Shown: positions 35,851-44,872 of the stretch, in pieces
Numbering within the stretch: the stretch's first letter is position 1
How the letters are laid out: each line of letters starts with the position of its first letter
Source of the DNA: an uncultured Lachnospiraceae bacterium
Lineage (GTDB): Bacteria; Bacillota; Clostridia; Lachnospirales; Lachnospiraceae
NCBI GenBank assembly: GCA_947630925.1
Contig: CANRJM010000006.1
Span: forward strand, 62,001 to 126,000
Direction of reading: 5' to 3'
DNA: 64,000 bases
Notes under the pieces: generated by a model
The model's database searches: none
Told to the model about the DNA's origin: nothing
The model's input: the letters and a program-made list of their open reading frames with translations, nothing else
Translations under genes and position numbers: made by a program

Positions 35851-37212
35851 ATGAGAATAAACCATAATATTTCTGCACAGTTGGCCAATGTAAATTTAAA
35901 GAGAACAAACCGGAGAATGTCTTCGACTTTGGAGAGTTTAAGTTCTGGTTACAAGATTAATAAAGCGGCAGATGATTCTGCGGGTATGGCGATATCCAAT
36001 AAAATGCGCACACAGATCCGCGCCCTGGATCAGGCATCCAGGAATGCTGGGGATGGTCAGTCCGTGCTTCAGACGGTAGAAGGGTCTTTGACGGAAATTG
36101 AAAATATGATTCAAAGAATGCGTGAATTGAGTGTACAGGCGGCAAATGATACATATATCGTGGGAGACCGTCAGACGATTCAGGATGAGATTGACGCTTT
36201 GATGGATGAAGTTGACCGTATTGCGGGCGATACGGAATTTAATGGAAAAGGGTTATTGGACGGTTCCTGCTCCAGAGCGGTTACTTTCAGTGAAAATGGT
36301 TTTCAGGAACTCTCTATATCCGACGGAGTTGGGAGAGGTTCTTATGAAATTGAAGTAACGCAGGTTGCAGCAGCGGCAACGGCAACATTTACTTATGCAC
36401 GTCCAAGTGAAGGAAGCGTTAATTACAAGCTGAATGGAGAGACTATTACCCTTTATGCATCAGATACGGAGGAAGAAGCTTTTGAAAAATTTCTAAACGT
36501 TTGCAACAGTATGGGCATTGATGTAGACGGAGATGCGAGTACCGGAAGCCTTCAACTTGAAACAAAGGCAAAAGGTTCTCGTCAGATGATTGAAATTGAA
36601 GATGAAAATGGAACTCTTGTCAAAACACAGGGAGAAGACGCAATGGTCGAGGCAACAAGTGGATTTTCTACGGGTATCGTTTGCCGCGGCGATGGCGAAA
36701 CAATTACATTAAAGGATAATTCAGGCTTTGAAATGCAGATAGCGCTTTCTGAAAATGTTGCGGTGGGGACTGAATCCCAAATCCGGGTATATGACGCCGG
36801 TTCCATGAAGCTTCAGATTGGCGCAAATGAATCGCAGAATATATCTATTGATTTTCAGGCAATTTCCTGTGCATCTCTGCAGTTTAGGGAGTTGGATGGA
36901 GATAATAAGGTAAACGTCTGCTCCGGTCTGGGAGCGCAGAATGCAATTACTGTTTTTGATGAGGCAGTTAAGACGGTTTCTGCATATCGTTCGCAGTTAG
37001 GAGCTTATACAAACCGTCTCGAAAGTACGGTGGACAGCTTAGATATCAGCAGTGAGAATGTTACAGAAGCAATGTCGAGAATTACAGATACCGATATGGC
37101 TGCGGCGATGACAGAGTATACGCAGCAGAATGTATTGGTACAGGCGGCGACTTCCATGCTTGCGCAGGCAAATAACAGACCGCAGACTGTAATGAGTTTA
37201 CTGCAGGGTTAA
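35851..37212 (+). CDS. hag: Flagellin
   Basis: A 453-residue filament subunit, GGAGG before the ATG. The N-terminal D0/D1 region is textbook (MRINHNISAQLANVNLKRTN, SLSSGYKINKAADDSAGMAI, QRMRELSVQAAND), and the C-terminal helix ends QQNVLVQAATSMLAQANNRPQTVMSLLQG. The central part (~150-360) is a variable surface domain and contains five cysteines, which is unusual for flagellin. It is probably co-transcribed with the upstream large protein; the gap is only 27 bases. Confidence 0.94.
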   Translation: MRINHNISAQLANVNLKRTNRRMSSTLESLSSGYKINKAADDSAGMAISNKMRTQIRALDQASRNAGDGQSVLQTVEGSLTEIENMIQRMRELSVQAANDTYIVGDRQTIQDEIDALMDEVDRIAGDTEFNGKGLLDGSCSRAVTFSENGFQELSISDGVGRGSYEIEVTQVAAAATATFTYARPSEGSVNYKLNGETITLYASDTEEEAFEKFLNVCNSMGIDVDGDASTGSLQLETKAKGSRQMIEIEDENGTLVKTQGEDAMVEATSGFSTGIVCRGDGETITLKDNSGFEMQIALSENVAVGTESQIRVYDAGSMKLQIGANESQNISIDFQAISCASLQFRELDGDNKVNVCSGLGAQNAITVFDEAVKTVSAYRSQLGAYTNRLESTVDSLDISSENVTEAMSRITDTDMAAAMTEYTQQNVLVQAATSMLAQANNRPQTVMSLLQG

Positions 37213-37260
37213 AATAATAAAAAAAGTGCAGCAGGAAACAAAAAATTTCAGAGAATTAGT

Positions 37261-37306
37261 GAAACCTGATGGCAGATGTGGTATGATATATCTGTTGTCA
37301 GGTTTC
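37261..37306 (+). terminator. Hairpin between flagellin and FliS genes
   Basis: GAAACCTGA (37261-37269) pairs with TCAGGTTTC (37298-37306), and an inner CAGAT (37273-37277) with ATCTG (37290-37294). Only a short T-run follows, so it may be a weak terminator, an RNA-stability element or a site setting the flagellin to FliS ratio. Confidence 0.5.
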
Positions 37307-37337
37307 TTTCGAGTAGATGGAAAGAGGAGGACGTGAA

Positions 37338-37817
37338 GTGAATCAGGAACAAAAAAGGGAATATGCAACCAGAATATCGCAGGCGAACAGAAGTGATTTA
37401 GTAGTTATTATTTATGAATTATTTCTGATCTCTATTGAAGAAGCGCATGAATATTTCAAAAAGGGAAAACAGGACAAAGGAGTAGAATGCGTAAAACGTG
37501 CGGAAGGATTTTTGCAGGAACTGATGGGCAGCCTGGATATGCGGTATCAGATTGCAGAAGAGTTGATGCGCTTGTACCGTTATGTTTATGAACAACTGAT
37601 ATTTTCTGTGATCCGGCGCAAGTTGGTAAATGAAGAAACAGTAATAGAAGTGATGCAAAAATTAAAGGATGCGTTTATCGAGGTGGCGAAAGAAGATACA
37701 TCGGATCCGGTAATGGAAAATACACAGCAGATTTATGCCGGACTAACGTATGGAAGAGGCTCATTAAATGAAGTTTTATTGTCCGATCATGAGTCAGAAC
37801 GGGGATATAAAGCATAG
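37338..37817 (+). CDS. fliS: Flagellar export chaperone FliS
   Basis: A 159-residue helical protein. The GTG at 37338 follows GGAGG at seven bases; seven further codons upstream lack a site. The sequence EYATRISQANRSDLVVIIYELFLISIEEA has the FliS start pattern (A-x-r-i-x-x-A-x-p-x-e-L-v-x-m-L-Y) and four helices. FliS binds the C-terminal end of flagellin and prevents premature polymerisation. It is diverged from the usual ~130-residue FliS and longer by ~30 residues. Confidence 0.8.
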   Translation: MNQEQKREYATRISQANRSDLVVIIYELFLISIEEAHEYFKKGKQDKGVECVKRAEGFLQELMGSLDMRYQIAEELMRLYRYVYEQLIFSVIRRKLVNEETVIEVMQKLKDAFIEVAKEDTSDPVMENTQQIYAGLTYGRGSLNEVLLSDHESERGYKA

Positions 37818-37843
37818 AAAAAGAAGATTCAAAGAGGTGTGAT

Positions 37844-39325
37844 ATGAAAGGGAGAGCAGCAGGCGTTTTATTGCCAATCAGCAGTTTACCGTCAAAATAT
37901 GGGATTGGAACACTGGGAAGGGAAGCGTTTCGGTTTGTGGACCGGCTTGCTATGGCGGGACAGAAATACTGGCAGGTACTTCCGGTTGGGCCTACCAGTT
38001 TTGGGGATAGTCCGTATCAGTCATTTTCAGCTTTTGCAGGAAATCCATACTTTATTGATTTGGAGCGGTTGATCGAGGAAGGTCTGTTAAGCAGAGAGGA
38101 TGTAGAATCCTGTGACTGGGGAAGCGATTCTTCTGATATTGACTATGAGAAATTATATAACAATCGTTTTGTGATACTTCATAAAGCGTATCGTGCATGT
38201 GACTTTGAACATGACAAGGAGTATCGGAAATTTTTGAAAAAGAGCAGATATTGGCTGGACGATTACTGCCTGTATATGGCGCTGAAATTTTATTTTGGCG
38301 GCAGGGAATGGCTTGCATGGGAAAAAAATATCAGGATGTATCATAAGGAAGCGGTCCGGCATTATCAGAAGCTTTTAAGCGATGAGATTAATTTCTGGAA
38401 ATTTTGTCAGTATAAATTTTATGTGCAGTGGAAGAAGCTGAAAAAATATGCGAACAGCCAAAATATAAAAATCATTGGAGATATTCCGCTTTATATGGCG
38501 TTAGACAGCGCAGATGTTTGGGCGCACAGCGATTTATTTGAGTTGGACGAGAGAAAAAAGCCAATTCATGTCGCCGGTGTACCCCCGGATTGTTTTTCCG
38601 AGGATGGACAGCTTTGGGGAAATCCTTTATATAACTGGAAACAGATGAAGAAGAACGGGTTTCAGTGGTGGGAGGAACGGATGCGTTCCAACGCCGCATT
38701 GTATGATGTCATACGAATCGATCATTTTATTGGAATCGTAAACTATTGGTCAGTACCGGCAGGGAATGATACTGCTATAAATGGCAGGTGGAAAAAAGGT
38801 CCGGGTAAAAAACTGACGGATGTGATAAAGAAGGCGACAGCGGGCTCAGAAATCATTGCGGAGGATTTAGGCGTAGTCGGGCCGAATGTACGTAAGCTGA
38901 TTGAAAAAACCGGATGGCCGGGCATGAAAATCCTGCAGTTTGCCTTTGACGGAGATGAAACCAATGAATATCTGCCGCATAATTTTAAAACAACAAATTG
39001 CGTCGTATATGGCGGAACGCATGATAATGAAACCATGGTTGGATTTTTCCGGGATAAGACAGAAAAAGAAATCAAATATCTGAAAAAATATTTTATGATC
39101 TCGGAGAAAAAGCAAATTCCTCTGGCAATGCTGCGTGCGGGATATGCAAGTATTGCAGATACCGCAATTTTTCAGATGCAGGATATCCTGGGACTTGACA
39201 ATTCGGCGCGGATGAATTTTCCGTCTACCGTTGGAACAAATTGGCGTTGGCGTATGCTTCCGGGGCAGTTTGCAGAAGAACACATAAAAATGCTCCATAA
39301 ATTATGTTTGCTCTATAATCGTTAA
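37844..39325 (+). CDS. malQ: 4-alpha-glucanotransferase (amylomaltase, GH77)
   Basis: A 493-residue enzyme that moves maltodextrin segments between glucans. GH77 blocks are clear: RAAGVLLPISSLPSKYGIG, YWQVLPVGPTSFGDSPYQS, FAGNPYFID, DIPLYMALDSADVW, the catalytic region IRIDHF (nucleophile Asp), AEDLGVVGP (acid/base Glu) and GTHDNETMVG (third Asp). AGGTGTG precedes the ATG. It begins 26 bases after fliS, so sugar metabolism and the flagellin unit may share a transcript. Confidence 0.95.
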   Translation: MKGRAAGVLLPISSLPSKYGIGTLGREAFRFVDRLAMAGQKYWQVLPVGPTSFGDSPYQSFSAFAGNPYFIDLERLIEEGLLSREDVESCDWGSDSSDIDYEKLYNNRFVILHKAYRACDFEHDKEYRKFLKKSRYWLDDYCLYMALKFYFGGREWLAWEKNIRMYHKEAVRHYQKLLSDEINFWKFCQYKFYVQWKKLKKYANSQNIKIIGDIPLYMALDSADVWAHSDLFELDERKKPIHVAGVPPDCFSEDGQLWGNPLYNWKQMKKNGFQWWEERMRSNAALYDVIRIDHFIGIVNYWSVPAGNDTAINGRWKKGPGKKLTDVIKKATAGSEIIAEDLGVVGPNVRKLIEKTGWPGMKILQFAFDGDETNEYLPHNFKTTNCVVYGGTHDNETMVGFFRDKTEKEIKYLKKYFMISEKKQIPLAMLRAGYASIADTAIFQMQDILGLDNSARMNFPSTVGTNWRWRMLPGQFAEEHIKMLHKLCLLYNR

Positions 39326-39333
39326 GGAAAGAT

Positions 39334-39361
39334 TTGTTTTTTTTCTAAAATATGTTATGAT
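39334..39361 (+). promoter_or_regulatory. Candidate sigma-A promoter of the chemotaxis receptor gene
   Basis: TTGTTT (39334-39339), a 16-base spacer and TATGAT (39356-39361). It is not a sigma-28 motif. Confidence 0.5.
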
Positions 39362-39423
39362 AAGGGTAAGGATATATTGGCTGGTTTATTTGGCAAAAGA
39401 CACAAGCAGGAGGAGGAATCAAA

Positions 39424-41166
39424 TTGAAGAAGACGATAAAGATAGGAACGATGCTTAAGCTAATGTATGGGATTATGCTGTTTTTCGTGATTCTTGTTGG
39501 AGGAATCGGATATCAGATTATATCAATAGCAAATACTACCGGCGATACGTTGTATGTGGCATATGGAAAGTCACAGGGCGATATGGGGTCTGCATTTGCC
39601 AGTTTTGAATCCGTAAAATGTGCTTTGCGTAATACTTTATATTTATACAGCAATAACAAGGAGAAGCAGCAGTCGGCAATCCAGACCTTAAATGAGGCTG
39701 AGGAGGCGATGTATCGCTACCTTGACATTGCAGAAGAGGAAATTGTAGATGATGAAATCTTAAAGATGCTTTCTGAAGCAAGAAAGAACCTTGATTCTTA
39801 TATTGCAGATGTTGATATTTGTCTCCAGCAGGTTAGTGAAAATAAAATAGAGGATGCAAGACTTCATCTTTTAAATAATGGTGTTGACTCAGCAAATGCG
39901 GCGGAGGATACCATTTCTTCCATGATTACCAAATTGGATAAAAAGGCGGTAAAGGAGCAGGAAAAATTTGCCAGCGTGCAGGATATTGGCAATCTCATTA
40001 TCCTGATTGCAACGGTTGCCAGTTTCTTAGTGGTGCTTTTCGGTGTCAGTTATTTATTGAAGCATATCAGAAAACCGTCCGTACAGCTTGCGGAAGCTGC
40101 CATGCGGGTAGCTAAGGGCGAAGTCGATGTGGAGATTCCAACAGAAATTTCTATCCTGGAGATGGCGAAGTTGTCGGAGGCTTTCCGCGATATGATAGAG
40201 AATCTGAAGCAGCAGGCGAAAGTTGTACGGCAAATTGCAGAAGGAGATTTAAGCGCAGAGTTGAAGGCGCATTCAGAAGGCGATGCTATTGGAACTGCGT
40301 TGGAAAAACTGCTTCAGGATGATAACAGGGCATTTCATGCGATTCGCAATGCAACCAATCAGATCAGTCTTGGTTCAAGCCAGATTGCAGCAGCCAGTCA
40401 GACGCTTGCGCAGGGCTCTACAGAACAGGCAAGCGCTATTCAGCAGATTGCAGCGTCTATTACGGATATTGCAGGAAAGACGAAAGATAATGCCAATCAG
40501 GCAGACGAAGTGAATCGAATTATTTTAGAGGCAAAGGATAATGTTATCGCGGGAAATGACCGTATGAAAGAGATGGTATCTGCGATGAAAGAGATCAACG
40601 AAGCATCGGAAAACATCCAGAAAATCATCAAGGTCATTGACGATATCGCATTTAATACAAATATTTTAGCGCTGAATGCAACAGTCGAGGCAGCGCGTGC
40701 AGGAGAGCAGGGAAAAGGCTTTGCGGTAGTTGCCGAAGAAGTCCGCAATTTGGCGGGACGTTCTGCGGAAGCATCTAATCAAACCGAGGAAATGATTGAG
40801 GATTCCATTATTAAGGTAAAACGTGGCGGAGAACTTGCAGAACAGACAGCAGAAGCTCTGAAGGTTGTTTCTGATATTATTGAACAGATTACGCAGTTGA
40901 GCGGGGATATTGCCAAGGCATCTAACGATCAGGCAAGCGCGACCGCGCAGATTGATCAGGCGCTGATGCAGGTATCGCAGGTTGTTCAGACAAACTCTGC
41001 TACAAGCCAGGAATGTGCGTCTGCGAGCGAGGAATTATCCGGTCAGGCAAGAGGTTTGAATCAGGAGCTTTCAAAATTCCGATTAAAAGACGTGATTGGG
41101 AATATGCCGTCGCAGTCGTTGGAATACGCAGAACCGAATATGTTGGAAGGAAATATGAAATACTAG
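39424..41166 (+). CDS. Methyl-accepting chemotaxis protein
   Basis: A 580-residue receptor. The start is TTG at 39424, with AGGAGGAGGAATC upstream. TM1 (~12-36), a periplasm-like four-helix-bundle sensor (~40-185), TM2 (~188-212), HAMP (~213-265) and a cytoplasmic signalling hairpin follow. The conserved tip is present as [39 protein letters not shown], split here into its parts. No periplasmic ligand domain beyond the four-helix bundle. It probably signals to CheA encoded elsewhere. Next to flagellar genes. Confidence 0.93.
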   Translation: MKKTIKIGTMLKLMYGIMLFFVILVGGIGYQIISIANTTGDTLYVAYGKSQGDMGSAFASFESVKCALRNTLYLYSNNKEKQQSAIQTLNEAEEAMYRYLDIAEEEIVDDEILKMLSEARKNLDSYIADVDICLQQVSENKIEDARLHLLNNGVDSANAAEDTISSMITKLDKKAVKEQEKFASVQDIGNLIILIATVASFLVVLFGVSYLLKHIRKPSVQLAEAAMRVAKGEVDVEIPTEISILEMAKLSEAFRDMIENLKQQAKVVRQIAEGDLSAELKAHSEGDAIGTALEKLLQDDNRAFHAIRNATNQISLGSSQIAAASQTLAQGSTEQASAIQQIAASITDIAGKTKDNANQADEVNRIILEAKDNVIAGNDRMKEMVSAMKEINEASENIQKIIKVIDDIAFNTNILALNATVEAARAGEQGKGFAVVAEEVRNLAGRSAEASNQTEEMIEDSIIKVKRGGELAEQTAEALKVVSDIIEQITQLSGDIAKASNDQASATAQIDQALMQVSQVVQTNSATSQECASASEELSGQARGLNQELSKFRLKDVIGNMPSQSLEYAEPNMLEGNMKY

Positions 41167-41261
41167 TGGAGTGTATTACCCGTGTTTTGCGGGGATGGAA
41201 TGTTATTGCACACAATATGCATGATTTCATTTTTCCAAATGTGATTTCCGTATTTTTCTTC

Positions 41262-41290
41262 TTGACAAGAAAAAATACTTATATTATATT
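41262..41290 (+). promoter_or_regulatory. Promoter of the thrS T-box leader
   Basis: TTGACA (41262-41267), a 17-base spacer and TATATT (41285-41290). Confidence 0.75.
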
Positions 41291-41296
41291 ATGACT

Positions 41297-41547
41297 AACA
41301 CGTTGACGAGAAAAGTAGTTACATGCGTGATTTCAGAGAGAGATGGGAAAAAGAGAACTTTTACATGCTGGGACATCTTATCACAATGTAATGAAGACCA
41401 CCTCAGAGTGACTTTAATACAGTCCGGTAGACACCGTTATTGTCAAATGAAGTTGTGGCGCAGCAAGTATTTTTGATAGACGCCAAACAAGGGTGGAACC
41501 GCGGAATTATTTCGTCCCTTCTGATGTATTTCAGAAGGGACTTTTTT
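41297..41547 (+). ncRNA. T-box riboswitch of thrS
   Basis: The leader begins GACGAGAAAAGTAG, then holds the AGAGAG bulge, a distal stem I and the T-box proper AAGGGTGGAACCGCGG (41489-41504). Two overlapping ACC triplets at 41397-41402 sit in the specifier region and match threonine. The terminator is GTCCCTTCTGA (41514-41524) with TCAGAAGGGAC (41531-41541), then six T residues. Uncharged tRNA-Thr stabilises the antiterminator and lets thrS be read. Confidence 0.93.
41514..41547 (+). terminator. Regulated terminator of the thrS T-box
   Basis: 11-bp perfect stem with a T-run; its 5' arm overlaps the region that pairs with the T-box sequence in the antiterminator. Confidence 0.9.
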
Positions 41548-41607
41548 CATGGAATAGGAATTGCAGGGAATGCAAGCAGTAGAAATGGAAATGGAGGTAA
41601 AAACAGA

Positions 41608-43581
41608 ATGAAAGTAACATTAAAGGATGGTTCTTTTAAGGAATATGACCAGCCTATGGCTGTCATTGACATTGCAAAAGATATCAGCGAGGGACTTGCC
41701 AGGGTAGCATGTGTAGCGGAAGTAGATGGTCAGACGGTTGATTTAAGAACGATAGTGGAGAAGGATTGTAAGTTAAATATTCTGACTTTTGATTCTGATG
41801 CGGGGAAGAAGGCGTATCGCCATACCTGCGCCCATGTTTTGGCAGAGGCGGTAAAGAATCTCTATCCGGATGCCAAGTTGACAATTGGGCCGGCGATTGA
41901 AGACGGATATTACTATGATTTTGATATGCCGAGCCTTGACAGGGAGGCTTTGGATGCAATTGAACAGGAAATGAAAAAAATCATAAAAAAAGGGGAAAAA
42001 TTGGAACGTTTTACCCTTTCGAAAGAGGAAGCTGTCCGTTTGATGACAGAACGTAATGAGCCATACAAGGTAGAGATGATTCAGGAACATCCGGATGAGG
42101 ATATTCTGACATTTTATCAGCAGGGAGATTTTATTGAGTTTTGTGCCGGGCCTCATCTGATGTCAACTAAGCCAATCAAGGCGTTTAAGTTGATTTCTTC
42201 CTCAGGGGCATATTGGCGGGGTGATGAAAAAAATAAGATGCTGACGCGTGTTTATGGGACTGCATTTCAGAAAAAAGCGGATTTGGATGCGCATTTGGAA
42301 CATTTGGAGGATATTAAAAAACGTGACCACAACAAATTAGGCAGGGAGATGGAATTATTTACAACGGTAGATGTCATTGGACAGGGACTGCCTTTGCTCA
42401 TGCCAAAGGGCGTAAAAATAATACAGAAACTACAGCGTTGGATTGAAGATCTGGAGGATAATGAGTGGGGATATGTCCGTACAAAGACGCCGCTGATGGC
42501 AAAATCGGATTTATATAAGATTTCTGACCACTGGGGACATTATAAGGAAGGAATGTTTATCCTGGGAGAAGAAGATGAAGAGGGCAACAGCATATCCGGT
42601 AAAGAGGTGTTTGCGCTGCGGCCGATGACATGTCCGTTCCAGTATTATGTTTACAAAGCATCGCAGAAGTCCTATCGTGATCTGCCATATCGCATGGGAG
42701 AAACTTCTACCTTGTTCCGTAACGAAGATTCAGGAGAGATGCATGGATTGACGCGCGTCCGCCAGTTTACAATTTCAGAAGGGCATTTGGTCTGTACGCC
42801 GGAACAGATTAAGGATGAGTTTAAGGACTGCGTCAGGCTTGCAAAATATTGTCTGACTACGCTTGGCTTAGAAGAAGATGTGACGTATCGGATGTCAAAG
42901 TGGGATCCGAATAATAAGGAAAAATATATGGGAACAGCAGAAGACTGGGATCATGTTCAGGATGCAATGCGTGAAATATTAGACGAGATTGGTATCGATT
43001 ATACAGAGGAATCCGGAGAAGCGGCCTTTTATGGTCCAAAGTTAGATATACAGGCAAAGAATGTATATGGGAAGGAAGATACCATGATTACCATTCAATT
43101 AGATATGTTCTTGTCGGAACGGTTTGATATGTATTATATTGATCAGAATGGCGACAAAAAACGGCCGTATATTATCCATAGGACTTCAATGGGATGTTAT
43201 GAACGCACTCTTGCGTGGCTGATTGAAAAATATGCAGGTAAGTTTCCAACCTGGCTTTGCCCGGAGCAGGTACGCGTATTGCCTATTTCTGAAAAATATG
43301 CGGCGTATGGTCAAACAGTCTTGGAGGAATTAAAGAAAAATGGAATTGATGCTTCCATGGATAACCGTTCGGAGAAGATCGGTTATAAAATCCGGGAGGC
43401 ACGTCTTGACAAGCTTCCATATATGCTTGTAGTAGGAGCCAAAGAAGAAGAGGAAGGAAAGGTTTCTGTAAGGAGCCGCTTTGCCGGAGATGAGGGACAG
43501 AAAGAGTTGTCTGTTTTCATTCGTGATATTTGCGAAGAAATCCGGACAAAAAGAATTCGTCCGATAGAGGTTGAAGAATAA
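41608..43581 (+). CDS. thrS: Threonine-tRNA ligase
   Basis: A 657-residue class II synthetase. The ATG at 41608 (MKVTLKDGSFKEYDQPM) has GGAGG ten bases before; the frame upstream runs through the T-box and is not coding. Domains: TGS (1-~60), editing domain with HTCAHVLAEAV (~60-240), catalytic core with RPMTCPFQYYVYK and the class II motifs, and the C-terminal anticodon domain (VRVLPISEKY...DKLPYMLVVGAKE). Regulated by the T-box. Confidence 0.96.
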   Translation: MKVTLKDGSFKEYDQPMAVIDIAKDISEGLARVACVAEVDGQTVDLRTIVEKDCKLNILTFDSDAGKKAYRHTCAHVLAEAVKNLYPDAKLTIGPAIEDGYYYDFDMPSLDREALDAIEQEMKKIIKKGEKLERFTLSKEEAVRLMTERNEPYKVEMIQEHPDEDILTFYQQGDFIEFCAGPHLMSTKPIKAFKLISSSGAYWRGDEKNKMLTRVYGTAFQKKADLDAHLEHLEDIKKRDHNKLGREMELFTTVDVIGQGLPLLMPKGVKIIQKLQRWIEDLEDNEWGYVRTKTPLMAKSDLYKISDHWGHYKEGMFILGEEDEEGNSISGKEVFALRPMTCPFQYYVYKASQKSYRDLPYRMGETSTLFRNEDSGEMHGLTRVRQFTISEGHLVCTPEQIKDEFKDCVRLAKYCLTTLGLEEDVTYRMSKWDPNNKEKYMGTAEDWDHVQDAMREILDEIGIDYTEESGEAAFYGPKLDIQAKNVYGKEDTMITIQLDMFLSERFDMYYIDQNGDKKRPYIIHRTSMGCYERTLAWLIEKYAGKFPTWLCPEQVRVLPISEKYAAYGQTVLEELKKNGIDASMDNRSEKIGYKIREARLDKLPYMLVVGAKEEEEGKVSVRSRFAGDEGQKELSVFIRDICEEIRTKRIRPIEVEE

Positions 43582-43640
43582 AGTGAAAACAGGATTTCTG
43601 TGCATTTTATGGGAAAAAGGAAGAAAATACTAAAAATATG

Positions 43641-43669
43641 TTGAAAAATCAGGTAAGAAAGCATAGAAT
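43641..43669 (+). promoter_or_regulatory. Candidate promoter of pfkA
   Basis: TTGAAA (43641-43646), 17-base spacer, TAGAAT (43664-43669). Confidence 0.5.
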
Positions 43670-43776
43670 AGAATTATTATGGTCTGAAATGACTGATAGA
43701 ATAAAAAAATATGGAAATATATGTTTTGCAGTATGATAAAGATATGATGCAGAATAGGATAGGAATGGAGGAAGTT

Positions 43777-44772
43777 ATGATTGATTGTAAAGGCAGGATT
43801 GCAGTGTTGACAAGCGGCGGAGATGCACCGGGAATGAATGCGGCAGTCCGTGCAGTCGTGCGTACCGGCATTGCAAAGGGGTATGAGGTTTTTGGTGTCA
43901 GAAGAGGTTACAATGGCATTTTAAATAAAGAAATGAAACGTATGACTTTTCATGATGTGTCAGAAAAATTACAGCATGGCGGAACTTTTCTTTTTACGGC
44001 GCGCAGTGTAGAATTCGGAAAGGAAGAGGGAAAGCAGAAAGCGGCAGAAATCTGCAGGGAAATGGGGATTGATTCTCTGGTAGTGATTGGCGGAGACGGT
44101 TCTTTTAAAGGTGCAAGAGATTTATCCAAATATGGAATTAATGTAATAGGGATTCCGGGAACTATTGATTTGGACATTGCATATACAGATTATACGATAG
44201 GTTTTGATACTGCTGTTAATACGGCGATGGAAGCAATCGACCGTTTGCGCGAAACTTCAAACTCCCATGAACGCTGCAGCGTAGTTGAAGTCATGGGACG
44301 TTCCGCAGGATATATCGCCCTCTGGTGCGGTATTGCAAATGGCGCAGAGGAAATTCTTCTGCCGGAAAAATTTGACAATGATTATGATAAGTTGATTGAA
44401 GAAATTAAGAAGAACCGTGAAGCGGGTATGACGCATCAGGTTGTTATCAATGCGGAGGGTGTCGGACATTCTAACAGTCTGGCAAAACGAATTGAGGAAG
44501 CCACCGGCATTGAGACCAGAGCAACGATTTTAGGTCATTTACAGCGTGGCGGAAGTCCAACGGCACGCGACCGTGTTTATGCTTCCATTATGGGGGCTTA
44601 TGCGGTAGATATTATTGCTCAGGGAAAAAAGAACCGCGTAATCGGATACAGGCAGGGACAGGTGTATGATGTGGATATTTTTGAAGCCTTCCAGATGAAA
44701 AAAAGTATTGATGATTATCAGTATCAGGTTGCCGGAATTTTAGGAACAAGATGTGATTATAAAAATATGTAG
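43777..44772 (+). CDS. pfkA: 6-phosphofructokinase
   Basis: A 331-residue glycolytic kinase starting at 43777 (MIDCKGRIAVLTSGGDAPGMN) with GGAGG upstream. ATP-binding GGDGS (106-109 region) and the catalytic block GIPGTIDLDIAYTDYTIGFDTA are visible; catalytic Asp131 and Asp133 are kept, but the usual Asn between them is Leu132. MGRSAGYIALW is the fructose-6-phosphate block. The GGDGS loop points to ATP rather than pyrophosphate as donor (ATP-type has Gly at 108). Confidence 0.93.
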   Translation: MIDCKGRIAVLTSGGDAPGMNAAVRAVVRTGIAKGYEVFGVRRGYNGILNKEMKRMTFHDVSEKLQHGGTFLFTARSVEFGKEEGKQKAAEICREMGIDSLVVIGGDGSFKGARDLSKYGINVIGIPGTIDLDIAYTDYTIGFDTAVNTAMEAIDRLRETSNSHERCSVVEVMGRSAGYIALWCGIANGAEEILLPEKFDNDYDKLIEEIKKNREAGMTHQVVINAEGVGHSNSLAKRIEEATGIETRATILGHLQRGGSPTARDRVYASIMGAYAVDIIAQGKKNRVIGYRQGQVYDVDIFEAFQMKKSIDDYQYQVAGILGTRCDYKNM

Positions 44773-44792
44773 ATGAAACAATGAAAAAAGTC

Positions 44793-44825
44793 AGAGGTGT
44801 CCCGATTTGCGGACACCTCTTTTGC
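44793..44825. terminator. Terminator between pfkA and the convergent histidine kinase
   Basis: AGAGGTGTCC (44793-44802) with GGACACCTCT (44811-44820), T-run on the plus side; on the minus side a T-run also follows after four bases. Confidence 0.87.
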
Positions 44826-44872
44826 TTTTCTGCATTGGCAGTATATTTTGGATGACGGGAATGTTTCGGAAC

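Noticed and set aside
41291-41476. Short plus-strand frames inside the thrS leader
   Set aside because: They overlap the T-box structure and have no ribosome site.
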